Below, in pieces: positions 1 to 8,240 of a DNA stretch of 64,000 nt. The stretch is taken from the NCBI RefSeq assembly GCF_015223055.1, contig NZ_JADFBX010000019.1:38120-102119 (forward strand), given 5' to 3'. The stretch's first letter is position 1; each line of letters opens with the position of its first letter. Made by a program: the position numbers and the translations under genes. This stretch comes from Pedobacter sp. MC2016-24 (GTDB lineage Bacteria; Bacteroidota; Bacteroidia; Sphingobacteriales; Sphingobacteriaceae). The notes below the pieces were generated by a model. The model saw only the letters and a list, made by a program, of their open reading frames with translations. It was not told the origin of the DNA and searched no databases.

Positions 1-93
1 TTAACTCAGGCAGGCGCAAAATTACAGCCAGTATTGTCTGCAATGGCCATTTGGGGCTTAGATGATATGGAACAGAGAAGACCCCTGAAATGA
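1..93 (+). CDS. HxlR-type winged-helix regulator, C-terminal fragment
   Basis: An open frame enters from the left edge and stops at a TGA ending at 93, giving 30 residues that begin LTQAGAKLQPVLSAMAIWG. This matches the end of HxlR-family winged-helix repressors, where a 'Lt..G..L.pvl.am..Wg' stretch forms the wing and last helix. Only this tail is visible, so the ligand and target are unknown. The gene runs convergently towards the DUF3095 gene, with 32 bp between their stops. HxlR regulators often answer redox or electrophile stress, but nothing here shows that. The assignment rests on one short motif. Confidence 0.55.
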   Translation, partial: LTQAGAKLQPVLSAMAIWGLDDMEQRRPLK

Positions 94-125
94 TGATGTG
101 TTAATTTTTTAAAATCTACGCCACA

Positions 126-1283
126 TTAGCTGTGGTTTTTAATTTTGGTTTTCAACATCACTGCCGCCTGGGTATACCCACCTTCAGAGCCATCGACAAA
201 ATGAATGTGACCGTCCTCCAGGTCGCGTACATAACAAGACATGACCGCATCCCTGCTGATGTGAACGCCGTATAAAATGTCACCTTCCGATTCCAGCTGA
301 TCAAGCTTTTTGAGCAATTTTAATCTTTGTTGTTCATTACCAGATATCACCGTATTGATCTTCCCGTCAATCACCAGGGTATCTGACATTTCCACCAAAC
401 GATTCAGGTAATATTTACCACGCGCGGTGCGAAAATAAATATAACCGTATAAATTGATTAACCAGGTCTCGATCAATCCAAACCACCTGATTTTACCGAT
501 CCCGGCACGCATTTCACGCTTCAATCGGTTAAAAGTTGTCTTGAGTTTAAGTTTCGCCACAGAAATGGGTTGCCGGATCCGCTGCTCTCCGTAAATATCA
601 TCCAGCAAAGCGATGACTTTACTGAAGGCCTTTGATTGCAGCCTCTTTTTACCAGTAACAACCAATAGTGTGACCACTTCATTGCTGTTTTCCGGAGGCC
701 CGATCTTATCCCAACGGCATTGCATGCCACTAAGATCCAGATTGTCAACCCCATTGCCTTGCTTTCCGAATAAGTAATCCTCGGCTTTAATTAACCGTTC
801 TGCATAGCTCAGCCCATTGCCCAGCAGCACCGGAATGGCAAAAGATTTTGCCATATTGAATTTACTGATCTTCAGCTCATCACCATGATCATAAATCTCC
901 AGCACAGGCACAGTCCCTACCCGAAGTTCTAAATCGAAATTAAGCAGTACATTTTGCTTGTAAAGCAAGAGCAAATCCATAAGTACATCTACTACCGACG
1001 AAGGGACGATAAAGGTTGCCCCATCCCCGCCAAAAAAGAAAGGGATACTAATTCCTCTTTTAAATACAAGGTTCAAAACGGTAACAATACTACCGGTGGC
1101 CAAAAGGTTAACCGTTTCGTGCTGCCCCTGGAGTATAGCCTGGGTAGAGCCCTTAATATCCGTGATAATTACATGCCAATCGGCCGGAACCCGATGAAAT
1201 AATTTTTCATTATTCAGCAGTTTGCTGAGTGACAGGGATCTTTCTGGCAATTGATGGTAAAACAAATCTCCGGTTACCGGCAT
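126..1283 (-). CDS. DUF3095 family protein, class III nucleotidyl cyclase-like
   Basis: A 385-residue protein that I recognise as DUF3095. Near residue 42 it carries DIKGSTQAI and near residue 84 FFGGDGATFIVP. These correspond to the two metal-binding aspartate motifs of class III adenylate/guanylate cyclase folds. The C-terminal half (about 200-385) has no catalytic motif that I know. There is no signal peptide or clear membrane segment, so it should be cytoplasmic. The family is annotated as cyclase-like by fold; its product has not been established to my knowledge, so a cyclic-nucleotide role is inference. It starts at ATG 1283 and stands alone between an HxlR gene and a divergent protease gene. 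Confidence 0.75.
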   Translation of the reverse strand: MPVTGDLFYHQLPERSLSLSKLLNNEKLFHRVPADWHVIITDIKGSTQAILQGQHETVNLLATGSIVTVLNLVFKRGISIPFFFGGDGATFIVPSSVVDVLMDLLLLYKQNVLLNFDLELRVGTVPVLEIYDHGDELKISKFNMAKSFAIPVLLGNGLSYAERLIKAEDYLFGKQGNGVDNLDLSGMQCRWDKIGPPENSNEVVTLLVVTGKKRLQSKAFSKVIALLDDIYGEQRIRQPISVAKLKLKTTFNRLKREMRAGIGKIRWFGLIETWLINLYGYIYFRTARGKYYLNRLVEMSDTLVIDGKINTVISGNEQQRLKLLKKLDQLESEGDILYGVHISRDAVMSCYVRDLEDGHIHFVDGSEGGYTQAAVMLKTKIKNHS

Positions 1284-1476
1284 AAATAGAAGATCAGGTG
1301 AGTATGTTGAAATTACAGATTTTTATTTGATTTTCCTTATATATATCAACTGTTAAATTTAGAACTGGAAATTCGCGAGAGACTATCCTATTGATTCAAA
1401 ACCTCAAGCACATTTATCAGACCTTTATCCTGGCCAAATTAGTATCTTTATACTTACATTTCAAATCCAAAAATAC

Positions 1477-2139
1477 ATGTCAGCAAATACCGAGCAAAGT
1501 TGTTTTAGCATTCTGGTCCGCAATCCAAATCATGAAATTATAGATCGTGGAACAGGATTCTTCATCAATAAGGATGGCTTTTTCATCACTGCAGGACATG
1601 TAGTTAAAGATCCGACCTGTAAATATTTTGCATTAATAAATGACAAGGAAGCACTTATAGAAGTTAAGTTTAAAGAGTATGTGCTGCAAGATGCGTACAG
1701 ATCCGAACTTTACATGGATTTAGCATTTGGTAAAATCTCATATCATCCCAAAAGTTTCATTAAATTAAGTTCGAACCAGCTGCAACCCGGAGATACAGTG
1801 GAATTAAACGGATTCAGTAAGGATGCTCCTAAAGACTGGGCTATCGATACTGATGATCTGAACGAACCCGATAAAAACATCAGGTTTTACAACAGTTACT
1901 CAACTCAAATAAATTCAGATCCAACTGTTAAAGTCAACAAAATTGCCAACAAACATTTTATCATGACTAACGTCTACGCCCTTGAAAAAGTAATGGCCAA
2001 CATGAAAGGCTTAAGTGGTGGCCCGATCATGTATAAAGATGGTTGCATAGGAATCGTAAATAATACTCAGGAATGTCTAAGAAGCACTTACATCATGGAG
2101 CAACTTACATCTGCAGGCATTGAGTTTACAACCACCTAA
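1477..2139 (+). CDS. trypsin-like serine protease without signal peptide
   Basis: A 220-residue protein with a chymotrypsin-fold triad: His41 in TAGHVV, Asp81 in MDLAFGKI and Ser180 in GLSGGPI. The oxyanion-hole GxSGGP signature is intact, so it is probably active. It lacks the PDZ domain of HtrA/DegP and has no N-terminal hydrophobic segment, so it looks cytoplasmic or a stand-alone effector-type peptidase. Similar short trypsin-like proteins occur as isolated genes or as modules in defence and signalling proteins; the substrate here is unknown. The ATG at 1477 is preceded by an AT-rich region with a weak -7-like TATCTTTA near 1443. It is divergent from DUF3095 and convergent with the hydrolase gene. 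Confidence 0.75.
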   Translation: MSANTEQSCFSILVRNPNHEIIDRGTGFFINKDGFFITAGHVVKDPTCKYFALINDKEALIEVKFKEYVLQDAYRSELYMDLAFGKISYHPKSFIKLSSNQLQPGDTVELNGFSKDAPKDWAIDTDDLNEPDKNIRFYNSYSTQINSDPTVKVNKIANKHFIMTNVYALEKVMANMKGLSGGPIMYKDGCIGIVNNTQECLRSTYIMEQLTSAGIEFTTT

Positions 2140-2207
2140 TCATTCCAAAATGGAAATGTAAGTATTGGTAAATTTCACATGCTGTCTAGCTTTGTTTATA
2201 AAGTCAA

Positions 2208-3254
2208 CTATTTGAGATTCTGTCTAAAAAAAGCATCTAGTTTATCAAAAGGAATCACATCAACTTGATCATACAGGTCAACATGAACCGCATTTGGAAT
2301 AATCATTAGCGCTTTGGGTTCCGCAGCGGCGTTGTAAATATCTTCACTGAAATATTTTGAGTGTGCATTTTCTCCTGCAATCAACAACATTGGTCGTGGC
2401 GAAATCTCTTTTACATAACTTAAGATAGGCATATTCATAAATGAGATTGGATTGGTTACCAACCATGCCCCGTTTGAATTCACTGAATTGACATGAAAAC
2501 CACGAGACGTTCTGTAATAATCGAAATATTCTTTTATAAATTGCGGTTCATCGCCTTTTAACTTTTCGGGTAAGTTTCTTGGACCATCAGCTGGTTTTCC
2601 AACTTCGGCATCTTTCCAACGTTGCTGGCCCAAATCTTCCAGTGTTTTGGCTCTTTGTTCCGATGTGATCGAATCATTGTAGCCTTTCGACATTACCCTG
2701 GTCATTTCATACAAGCTCGTGGTTGCAACTGCTTTCACACGTTTATCGATGGCAGTCGCGTTCAAAGCAAATCCGCCGAAACCACAAATTCCGATAATAC
2801 CTATTTGGTTTCTATCCACATTCTTTTGCAAACCTAAAAAGTCAATAGCGGCACTAAAATCTTCGGTATTGATTTCCGGAGATGCCACATTTCTTGGTTC
2901 ACCGCCACTTTCGCCAGTGTAAGAAGGGTCGAATGCCAAGGCAGCAAAGCCCCTTTCTGCCATTTGGTTTGCATACAATCCTGAAGATTGCTGTTTTACT
3001 GCACCAAAAGGACCGCTGATGGCCAGTGTCGATAATTTTTCAGTCCCTCTTTTTTTAGGAAGATACAAATCGCCACTTAATGTAATTCCATAGCGGTTTT
3101 TGAAACTTACTTTTTGACGGGTTACTTTATCACTTAACTGGAAGGTGTAATGTTCCTTTGAGGTATCCATTTTTTCTGAATTTGATTTTACACTTTGTGC
3201 GAATAATTCTCCTGTTGCTAGAGCCAGTATTCCGATTGCTAATGCTTTTTTCAT
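2208..3254 (-). CDS. secreted alpha/beta hydrolase, dienelactone-hydrolase-like
   Basis: A 348-residue protein with a signal peptide (MKKALAIGILALATGELFAQ, cleavage near 20), so it is periplasmic. The alpha/beta-hydrolase core shows a nucleophile-elbow-like GICGFGGFA near residue 155, an acid-loop region (LLIAGENAHS) near 290 and a C-terminal VHVDLYD His near 325. Related proteins often read GICGSGG at the elbow; here Phe replaces that Ser, so the Cys may be the nucleophile as in dienelactone hydrolase. The substrate cannot be told. It follows the acetyltransferase gene by 12 bp on the same strand, with the AraC gene further upstream, which suggests one small regulated unit. Confidence 0.75.
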   Translation of the reverse strand: MKKALAIGILALATGELFAQSVKSNSEKMDTSKEHYTFQLSDKVTRQKVSFKNRYGITLSGDLYLPKKRGTEKLSTLAISGPFGAVKQQSSGLYANQMAERGFAALAFDPSYTGESGGEPRNVASPEINTEDFSAAIDFLGLQKNVDRNQIGIIGICGFGGFALNATAIDKRVKAVATTSLYEMTRVMSKGYNDSITSEQRAKTLEDLGQQRWKDAEVGKPADGPRNLPEKLKGDEPQFIKEYFDYYRTSRGFHVNSVNSNGAWLVTNPISFMNMPILSYVKEISPRPMLLIAGENAHSKYFSEDIYNAAAEPKALMIIPNAVHVDLYDQVDVIPFDKLDAFFRQNLK

Positions 3255-3266
3255 TCTATTTTTGTG

Positions 3267-3854
3267 TTATGAGTGATCATGCCCTATTTTTTTAACTATT
3301 TTTGCGGGAACACCAGCCACGACAACATTATCGGGAACATCTTTGGCTACTACCGCACCTGCTGCCACCACAGCGTTTTCCCCGATGGTAACACCTGGCA
3401 ATATGGTTGCACCAGCACCAATCCAAGCATTTTGTTTAATCAGAATGGGCTGACATAGCATTCCCCGTCTTTCAGATGGAGATAAAGGATGGTTTTCCGT
3501 AACAAGATTTACCCTCGGACCGATAAGAACGTGGTCTTCTAGTGTAATCCCTCCCATATCCAAAAATGAACAGGCATGATTGATAAATACATGTTTACCA
3601 ATGTCAATAAAACGGCCAAAGTTGGTATAAAATGGAGTGAACACCGTTGTGCTTTCATCCAGCGAAGAGCCAATAATTTCACTCAGTTTACTCCTTGCAT
3701 CATTGATATTTGTCGAAGCGTTAAGTAAAGGGGATAGGGCAATGGTACGATGAACTACCTCATCTACCCTATAGAATTCAGGATCATCCAGGTGAACAAG
3801 CTCACCCGCTTTTAATCTATGGAAGATATCTTTCATACCACAAAGTTCGGTCAT
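3267..3854 (-). CDS. left-handed beta-helix O-acetyltransferase (maltose/galactoside O-acetyltransferase-like)
   Basis: A 195-residue protein with the N-terminal Mac-type helical segment (about 5-60) and a hexapeptide-repeat beta helix (about 70-190), seen in VLIGPRVNL, AWIGAGATILPGVTIGENAVV and VVAGVPAKIVKKI. The His in NHPLSP near residue 117 matches the catalytic His of the maltose/galactoside acetyltransferase family. Such enzymes move acetyl from acetyl-CoA to sugars or other hydroxyl groups; the true acceptor is unknown. It is sandwiched between the AraC and hydrolase genes on the same strand (45 and 12 bp gaps), so it is probably co-transcribed. An ATG six codons in (3836) is an alternative start. 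Confidence 0.8.
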   Translation of the reverse strand: MTELCGMKDIFHRLKAGELVHLDDPEFYRVDEVVHRTIALSPLLNASTNINDARSKLSEIIGSSLDESTTVFTPFYTNFGRFIDIGKHVFINHACSFLDMGGITLEDHVLIGPRVNLVTENHPLSPSERRGMLCQPILIKQNAWIGAGATILPGVTIGENAVVAAGAVVAKDVPDNVVVAGVPAKIVKKIGHDHS

Positions 3855-3899
3855 TGCCGTACCTGTAGTTAAAGATTATCAAACCAATAATTAAGAAAT

Positions 3900-4778
3900 T
3901 CAAACCAACTCCGAACGGAAGGATGTTGGATTGCTCCCTGTCGCCTTTTTAAAGAAATTATTGAAATAAGTTGGATACTCAAAGCCAAGCGCATAGGCGA
4001 TTTCTGAAATGTTCCAATCGGTATGTATCAGCAGTGCCCTAGCCTCGGTAATGATGCGTTCTGTTATGTGAGCAGTTGTTGGTCTTCCAGTAACTTCCTT
4101 TACCGCACGGTTTAAATAATTGGCGTGCACATTCAGTGCGATGGCATAATCCTGCGCCGTTCTGAGCTTTAGCGGCCTATCAGTGGTTTCTACAGGAAAC
4201 TGCCTTTCCAATAGCTCGAAGAAAACAGCAGTCAGGCGACCTGCCGCATTTTTGTGATGATCGAAGTCAGCTAATGGCTGGATTTTTAATGCTTCATGGA
4301 TAATCAGGTTGATGTAATTTCTGATCAGATCATCCTTAAAGGCATAATCGCTCTTTTGTTCGGCTATCATTCTTAAGAAAAGAGAGTTCAGGAAGGCCCT
4401 TTTTTCCTCATCAATTTTGAGTATCGGTGTCCCCCCTATTTTGAATAATGGGGAATGCTGCAGGCTCTCACTGCGCGCTAAGGCATTAAAAAAGTCTTCA
4501 GAAAAAAGCACGGTATAGCCAACATAAGTGGTAGATAGCGTTTCCCACGAATAGGGAATGTGCGGATTGCCAAAGAACAAAATCGTCCCCTCATGCTCGA
4601 AACTCCTATCCGCATAATGAACGATACTTCTTCCGGTAGTAAGACAGATCTTATAGAAATCCTTGCGGTTATAGATTTTTGTTGCTTGGCTGTCAGCCTC
4701 AAGCTGCCATACATTAAAACCTTTCAGCTTTAACTCACTATTGAATTCTGACACCTGACGTTCGATTTTCGCAGCCAT
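3900..4778 (-). CDS. AraC-family transcriptional regulator
   Basis: A 292-residue regulator. Residues about 20-170 form a cupin-like sensory domain with IVHYADRSFEHEGTILFFGN. The C-terminal ~100 residues carry two helix-turn-helix motifs, including LNVHANYLNRAVKEVTGRPT and the hallmark ISEIAYALGFEYPTYFNNFF followed by a P-x-x-F-R ending. This AraC subtype is common in Bacteroidota and usually acts as a local activator. The gene starts the minus-strand run AraC-acetyltransferase-hydrolase and lies 187 bp from the end of the decarboxylase gene. The effector is unknown. Confidence 0.85.
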   Translation of the reverse strand: MAAKIERQVSEFNSELKLKGFNVWQLEADSQATKIYNRKDFYKICLTTGRSIVHYADRSFEHEGTILFFGNPHIPYSWETLSTTYVGYTVLFSEDFFNALARSESLQHSPLFKIGGTPILKIDEEKRAFLNSLFLRMIAEQKSDYAFKDDLIRNYINLIIHEALKIQPLADFDHHKNAAGRLTAVFFELLERQFPVETTDRPLKLRTAQDYAIALNVHANYLNRAVKEVTGRPTTAHITERIITEARALLIHTDWNISEIAYALGFEYPTYFNNFFKKATGSNPTSFRSELV

Positions 4779-4965
4779 AATACAAAGTTAAGAAATTCAA
4801 TCTGCCAAACAGTTATTGGATACCAAACAAAATGAGCATAAGAATATGAAACAACCGATTGAGCATGCAGATGACGAACTCGTTTTATCGGGATGGAATC
4901 CCAGAGAGGGTCGAACTTTGCCGCCAACTAAAAATAAATTTGTGTTTTCAGGAATATACCAACTC

Positions 4966-6018
4966 CTAGTTCAACTTTCTGAATATTTCTAGCATGGTCT
5001 CTTTATCTAGGCTTTCCATATCAACCAATTTCAGCGATTTCACCATTTTTAGCGTAGTAGTCTTATAGTGCAGGAAATGGGGAGTTATCAGGTGCGACTG
5101 GTAGGCAGCCTTATCGGCATACATTTCGATGATGCGGATCTGGGTAGGGCTTTCCCTTTGGTACATTGGAAAAATGGCAATGACGCCTGCTTCCAGTTTC
5201 ACAGAGGCAGAGGCTTCTTCCTTCAGGATAGCATTATACTGCTCTAGATATTCAGGTAAGATTTCAATCTCTGAAATGCGTACCATCATCTCTGGTTTAA
5301 CTACCGGAACAAGTGGTTTTTCAATGAGCTGTCTAACCGTATTTGCCTGGGTGATACTCACATGGGTTTCGATCAGCTTTGCAAGCTGTTCCAGTTGGGC
5401 AACTGTAATGCCCGTATTTTTCCCCATATTGATATGGGACTGCAATTGCCCCTCAACTCCAGGTATCGAGGCCAAAGCGGCAATGGTGACCAGCTCCCTT
5501 TGCTGATAGCTGAGGACATCACTCGCAAAGATGTCTGCGAACAAATGTTCTTTTAGAAAAGCATCTATCCGGGGCGCAAATTCTCCGAAGCCCGGTGCAG
5601 GTTTTAATTGTGCCGTTCGGGTCAGTTCTTCCAACACCTTTCTCCCTTGGTCATATTTATCAGAAGGAGTATTTGCGACGATGATTTTATCACCATTAAC
5701 ATCCTTTATGCCACTAGCTTTTCTTTCCTCAACAACAGTCTTAAATGTATTAATTGCATTTAAACTTCGTGGAAAACCGCAATATGCATAAAGCTGGACC
5801 AACTCCTCTTTTATTTCATTAATAGTCAATCCATTATCTAATCCTTTATTTAACTGAATTTTAAGCGCTTCAAGTTTTCCGATCGCCGTCAATGCAGAAA
5901 TCGTTATCAGGCTTTGCTGTTGAATATCCAGGATATCTTTACGCTGTGCATTCATATTTATAGTAGTTAAAATGACACCAGATAGCGTCATTATCCATTT
6001 CCACTTGTTTATTCCCAT
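4966..6018 (-). CDS. carboxymuconolactone decarboxylase-like protein fused to antibiotic-biosynthesis-monooxygenase domain
   Basis: 350 residues with three modules. After a short hydrophobic N-terminus (possible signal peptide ending near MNAQR) come two carboxymuconolactone decarboxylase repeats. The first is about 30-95 (VQLYAYCGFPRSLNAINTF) and the second about 150-225 (RELVTIAALASIPGVEGQL). The last ~100 residues look like an ABM/quinol-monooxygenase ferredoxin-like fold (RISEIEILPEYLEQYNAILK and IRIIEMYADKAAYQSHLITP). The start ATG overlaps the cupin stop by one base (TAATG), so translation is probably coupled. A role in quinone or electrophile handling is inference. The tandem CMD repeats plus ABM module on one chain are the unusual point. 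Confidence 0.8.
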   Translation of the reverse strand: MGINKWKWIMTLSGVILTTINMNAQRKDILDIQQQSLITISALTAIGKLEALKIQLNKGLDNGLTINEIKEELVQLYAYCGFPRSLNAINTFKTVVEERKASGIKDVNGDKIIVANTPSDKYDQGRKVLEELTRTAQLKPAPGFGEFAPRIDAFLKEHLFADIFASDVLSYQQRELVTIAALASIPGVEGQLQSHINMGKNTGITVAQLEQLAKLIETHVSITQANTVRQLIEKPLVPVVKPEMMVRISEIEILPEYLEQYNAILKEEASASVKLEAGVIAIFPMYQRESPTQIRIIEMYADKAAYQSHLITPHFLHYKTTTLKMVKSLKLVDMESLDKETMLEIFRKLN

Positions 6019-6530
6019 TATTTTTTAATCTGATCATTAGCTTCACCGAAAACTTTATCAGTTACAGCTTCAAGCCAAACATTTTCATTGATTGTCGGAT
6101 TACAAGTTATGCCTATGTGTGAAAACCAGCTATTTGCCGTCGCTCCGTGCCAATGCTCCACATGAGCTGCAATTTCTACAACATCACCCAACTGCAGGTG
6201 TCTTGAACGTTTCCCTCTCTCCTGATAAAGTCCTTCACCGCCTACGACAATTAAAATCTGTCCGCCGGTGTGCCTGTGCCAATTATTTCTGCAACCAGGT
6301 TCAAAGGTTATATTAGCCATGGGAACGTTCAAATCCTTGTTGGTTGTAAGTGTTGCCAGATAAGATTTACCTGTAAAATATTGTGCATACACCGCATTTT
6401 CTTCTCCGGTAGGGAAATCACTGATTTTTGGAATTTCTGTATTCATTTTTTCTGCTTTTTTATTGTTACATGACAGCATTGCTGCTAAATAGCAAGCGAT
6501 CATTAATATTTTTTGACCATTCTTTTTCAT
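6018..6530 (-). CDS. cupin-domain lipoprotein
   Basis: 170 residues: a hydrophobic leader ending in a lipobox-like AMLSC (Cys near 21) suggests a lipid-anchored envelope protein. The rest is a single cupin barrel with metal-binding motifs NWHRHTGGQ and HVEHWHGAT and the FTGKSYLATLT opening typical of small manganese cupins, some of which were described as hydroxynitrile-lyase-like. It is translationally coupled to the downstream CMD-ABM gene (one-base overlap) and divergent from an AraC gene that probably controls the pair. The exact reaction is unknown. The lipobox has Met at -3, which is not ideal, so an ordinary signal peptide is possible. Confidence 0.8.
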   Translation of the reverse strand: MKKNGQKILMIACYLAAMLSCNNKKAEKMNTEIPKISDFPTGEENAVYAQYFTGKSYLATLTTNKDLNVPMANITFEPGCRNNWHRHTGGQILIVVGGEGLYQERGKRSRHLQLGDVVEIAAHVEHWHGATANSWFSHIGITCNPTINENVWLEAVTDKVFGEANDQIKK

Positions 6531-6625
6531 CTAAATTTAATTGATAGTTTCCAACCTTCCAGTTTTTCTTATCCTTATTTAACTACAAGAAGTCAATGGT
6601 ACAAATATCGCCAATATGCCTAGCT

Positions 6626-6684
6626 TCGGCATTATACGTACTACTGTATTATTTACCACTTTTACTGATATCGTATCGGCATTA
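6626..6684. promoter_or_regulatory. divergent control region with two TCGGCATTA direct repeats
   Basis: Within the 188-bp space between the cupin and AraC genes, the nonamer TCGGCATTA occurs at 6626-6634 and again at 6676-6684, exactly 50 bp apart and in the same orientation. The first copy also forms a short inverted repeat with ATGCC just upstream. Direct half-sites a whole number of helical turns apart suit AraC-type dimers. A TAAGTTTG (-7 type) lies at 6707-6714, very close to the AraC start. Binding by the 6719 regulator is inference from position. Confidence 0.4.
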
Positions 6685-6718
6685 GTGCTCAATAGCTTAG
6701 GTTTATTAAGTTTGTAAC

Positions 6719-7615
6719 ATGAAAGACGTAGAAAGGATTGATACGGTAAGGCAATACAACGAATCTATGGGTGTGGATACACTGCACCCATTGGTAAGCG
6801 TGGTTGATTTTGATGAGATCCCAACTTATCATCAATTTCAAAGATATATGGGCATATATGCTGTATTCCTGAAGTACATCAAATGTGGGGATATGCGATA
6901 CGGCTGTCAACCGTATGATTATGAAGATGGCACACTTGTGTTTATTGCACCCGGCCAAGTGTACGGCATTAGCAGTAAAGGGGAAATCATCAAGCCCTCG
7001 GGTAAAGCACTGGTATTCCATCCCGATCTGATTGTCGGCACGCATCTTGGGAACCACATTAAGGACTATTCATTTTTCTCGTACGATGTGAACGAAGCGC
7101 TCCATCTTTCAAAAAAAGAAAGAGCAACGATTAACGACTGCTTTATAAAGATTGTCTCTGAGATTGACTCCAATATCGACAAACATAGCAAGAGACTGAT
7201 CGTATCCAATATTGAGCTTTTCCTTAATTATTGCATGCGTTTTTACGATCGCCAGTTTATCACCCGTACAAATGTCAATAACGATCTGCTTGTACGGTTT
7301 GAAAACCTATTGAAAGGCTACTTCCAATCAGATCTTCCTCACAACTTGGGTCTCCCGACTGTTGCCTGGTGCGCCGATCAATTGCATTTGTCACCAAACT
7401 ATTTTGGGGACCTGATTAAAAAGGAAACTGGAAACACAGCATTGGACTACATCCAATCAAGGATAATTGAAGAAGCAAAAAACAAGATATTTGATCCTAA
7501 AAAATCTATTAATAACATCTCCTCCGATCTCGGCTTTAAATACCAACAACATTTTACCCGTCTATTCAAACAAAGGACAGGAATGACACCAGTTGAGTAT
7601 AGGAATTTGAATTAA
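6719..7615 (+). CDS. AraC-family transcriptional regulator (divergent from cupin operon)
   Basis: 298 residues. The N-terminal ~170 residues form a sensory cupin-like domain (YEDGTLVFIAPGQVYGISSK). The C-terminal double helix-turn-helix has WCADQLHLSPNYFGDLIKKE and INNISSDLGFKYQQHFTRLF, then the canonical TGMTPVEYR end. It is divergent from the cupin/CMD-ABM pair with two direct repeats between them, the usual layout for a local activator. ATG 6719 lies only 4 bp after a -7-like element; if that element is used, the transcript would be nearly leaderless or start at a later Met. The effector is unknown. Confidence 0.85.
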   Translation: MKDVERIDTVRQYNESMGVDTLHPLVSVVDFDEIPTYHQFQRYMGIYAVFLKYIKCGDMRYGCQPYDYEDGTLVFIAPGQVYGISSKGEIIKPSGKALVFHPDLIVGTHLGNHIKDYSFFSYDVNEALHLSKKERATINDCFIKIVSEIDSNIDKHSKRLIVSNIELFLNYCMRFYDRQFITRTNVNNDLLVRFENLLKGYFQSDLPHNLGLPTVAWCADQLHLSPNYFGDLIKKETGNTALDYIQSRIIEEAKNKIFDPKKSINNISSDLGFKYQQHFTRLFKQRTGMTPVEYRNLN

Positions 7616-8240
7616 ATACGCCGTAACCAAAAACGGCTCAAAGCGCAGGAACAGCACCTAAAGAAACTCAAGTCAACTTGATTAATGTCAATAATTAAAG
7701 AAAAATGCCCACAGCGTTATGAAAATAACCGCCTGCGGTTGCTATGAAGTAATATGTTTCGAAAGAAAAGATATGACACCAACTGGATTAAAATAGTTCT
7801 AAGCTAATCTCCTCTTCCCCCCTTACCAGACTGAACCATTGGCAGGAATACTTTGAACAAGGCTGAGATATCAAAAAACCCAGATTTTGCATAAAAAAAC
7901 CGGACTTTGAAGTGTTCAAAGTCCAGTTGTACCCATCAAGAGAATTACATAGAACATTTAATTGCCTTCTGTATGATATTAGAACCCATTATTGAAGATT
8001 TGAGATCCAAAAAATTTGTAGATTTTTAACAAAATTGATCCGACAAGTTGAAAATTTCAGCTCCATAGACAAAGTTAGTTCGAATTAAAAACTTGGCAGA
8101 ATCAAATTTAATTCTGTATAGATTATTTAAATCCATGTAAATTATAGATGCTCATTCCCATTGAGAAGCTTATTTTTTAATCCCAAAGTTGGGTTTTATA
8201 GATCCCTTTTACATAAGTTCGCATATATCACATTCGGGTT
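7616..8240. other. 625-bp AT-rich gene-free stretch
   Basis: No convincing open reading frame on either strand. It holds a strong minus-strand terminator (7893-7924) next to a GGGTACA sequence on the minus strand resembling a tRNA 3' end, and a small AACCGC/GCGGTT hairpin near 7730. Together with the broken RhuM gene and tRNA-Leu to the right it reads as a decayed accessory insertion. Confidence 0.6.
7893..7924 (-). terminator. strong intrinsic terminator with no visible gene upstream
   Basis: A perfect 10-bp stem (GGACTTTGAA / TTCAAAGTCC) with a GTG loop at 7902-7924 is followed on the minus strand by seven T residues (A-run 7893-7899). No minus-strand gene lies upstream for more than 1 kb, except for the tRNA-tail-like GGGTACA immediately before it. 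Confidence 0.65.

Noticed and set aside
7928..7945. attL/attR copy of tRNA-Leu(GAG)
   Set aside because: Only about seven bases (GTACCCA) are shared with the tRNA 3' end, too few for an attachment core; kept only as a tRNA-tail-like remnant.
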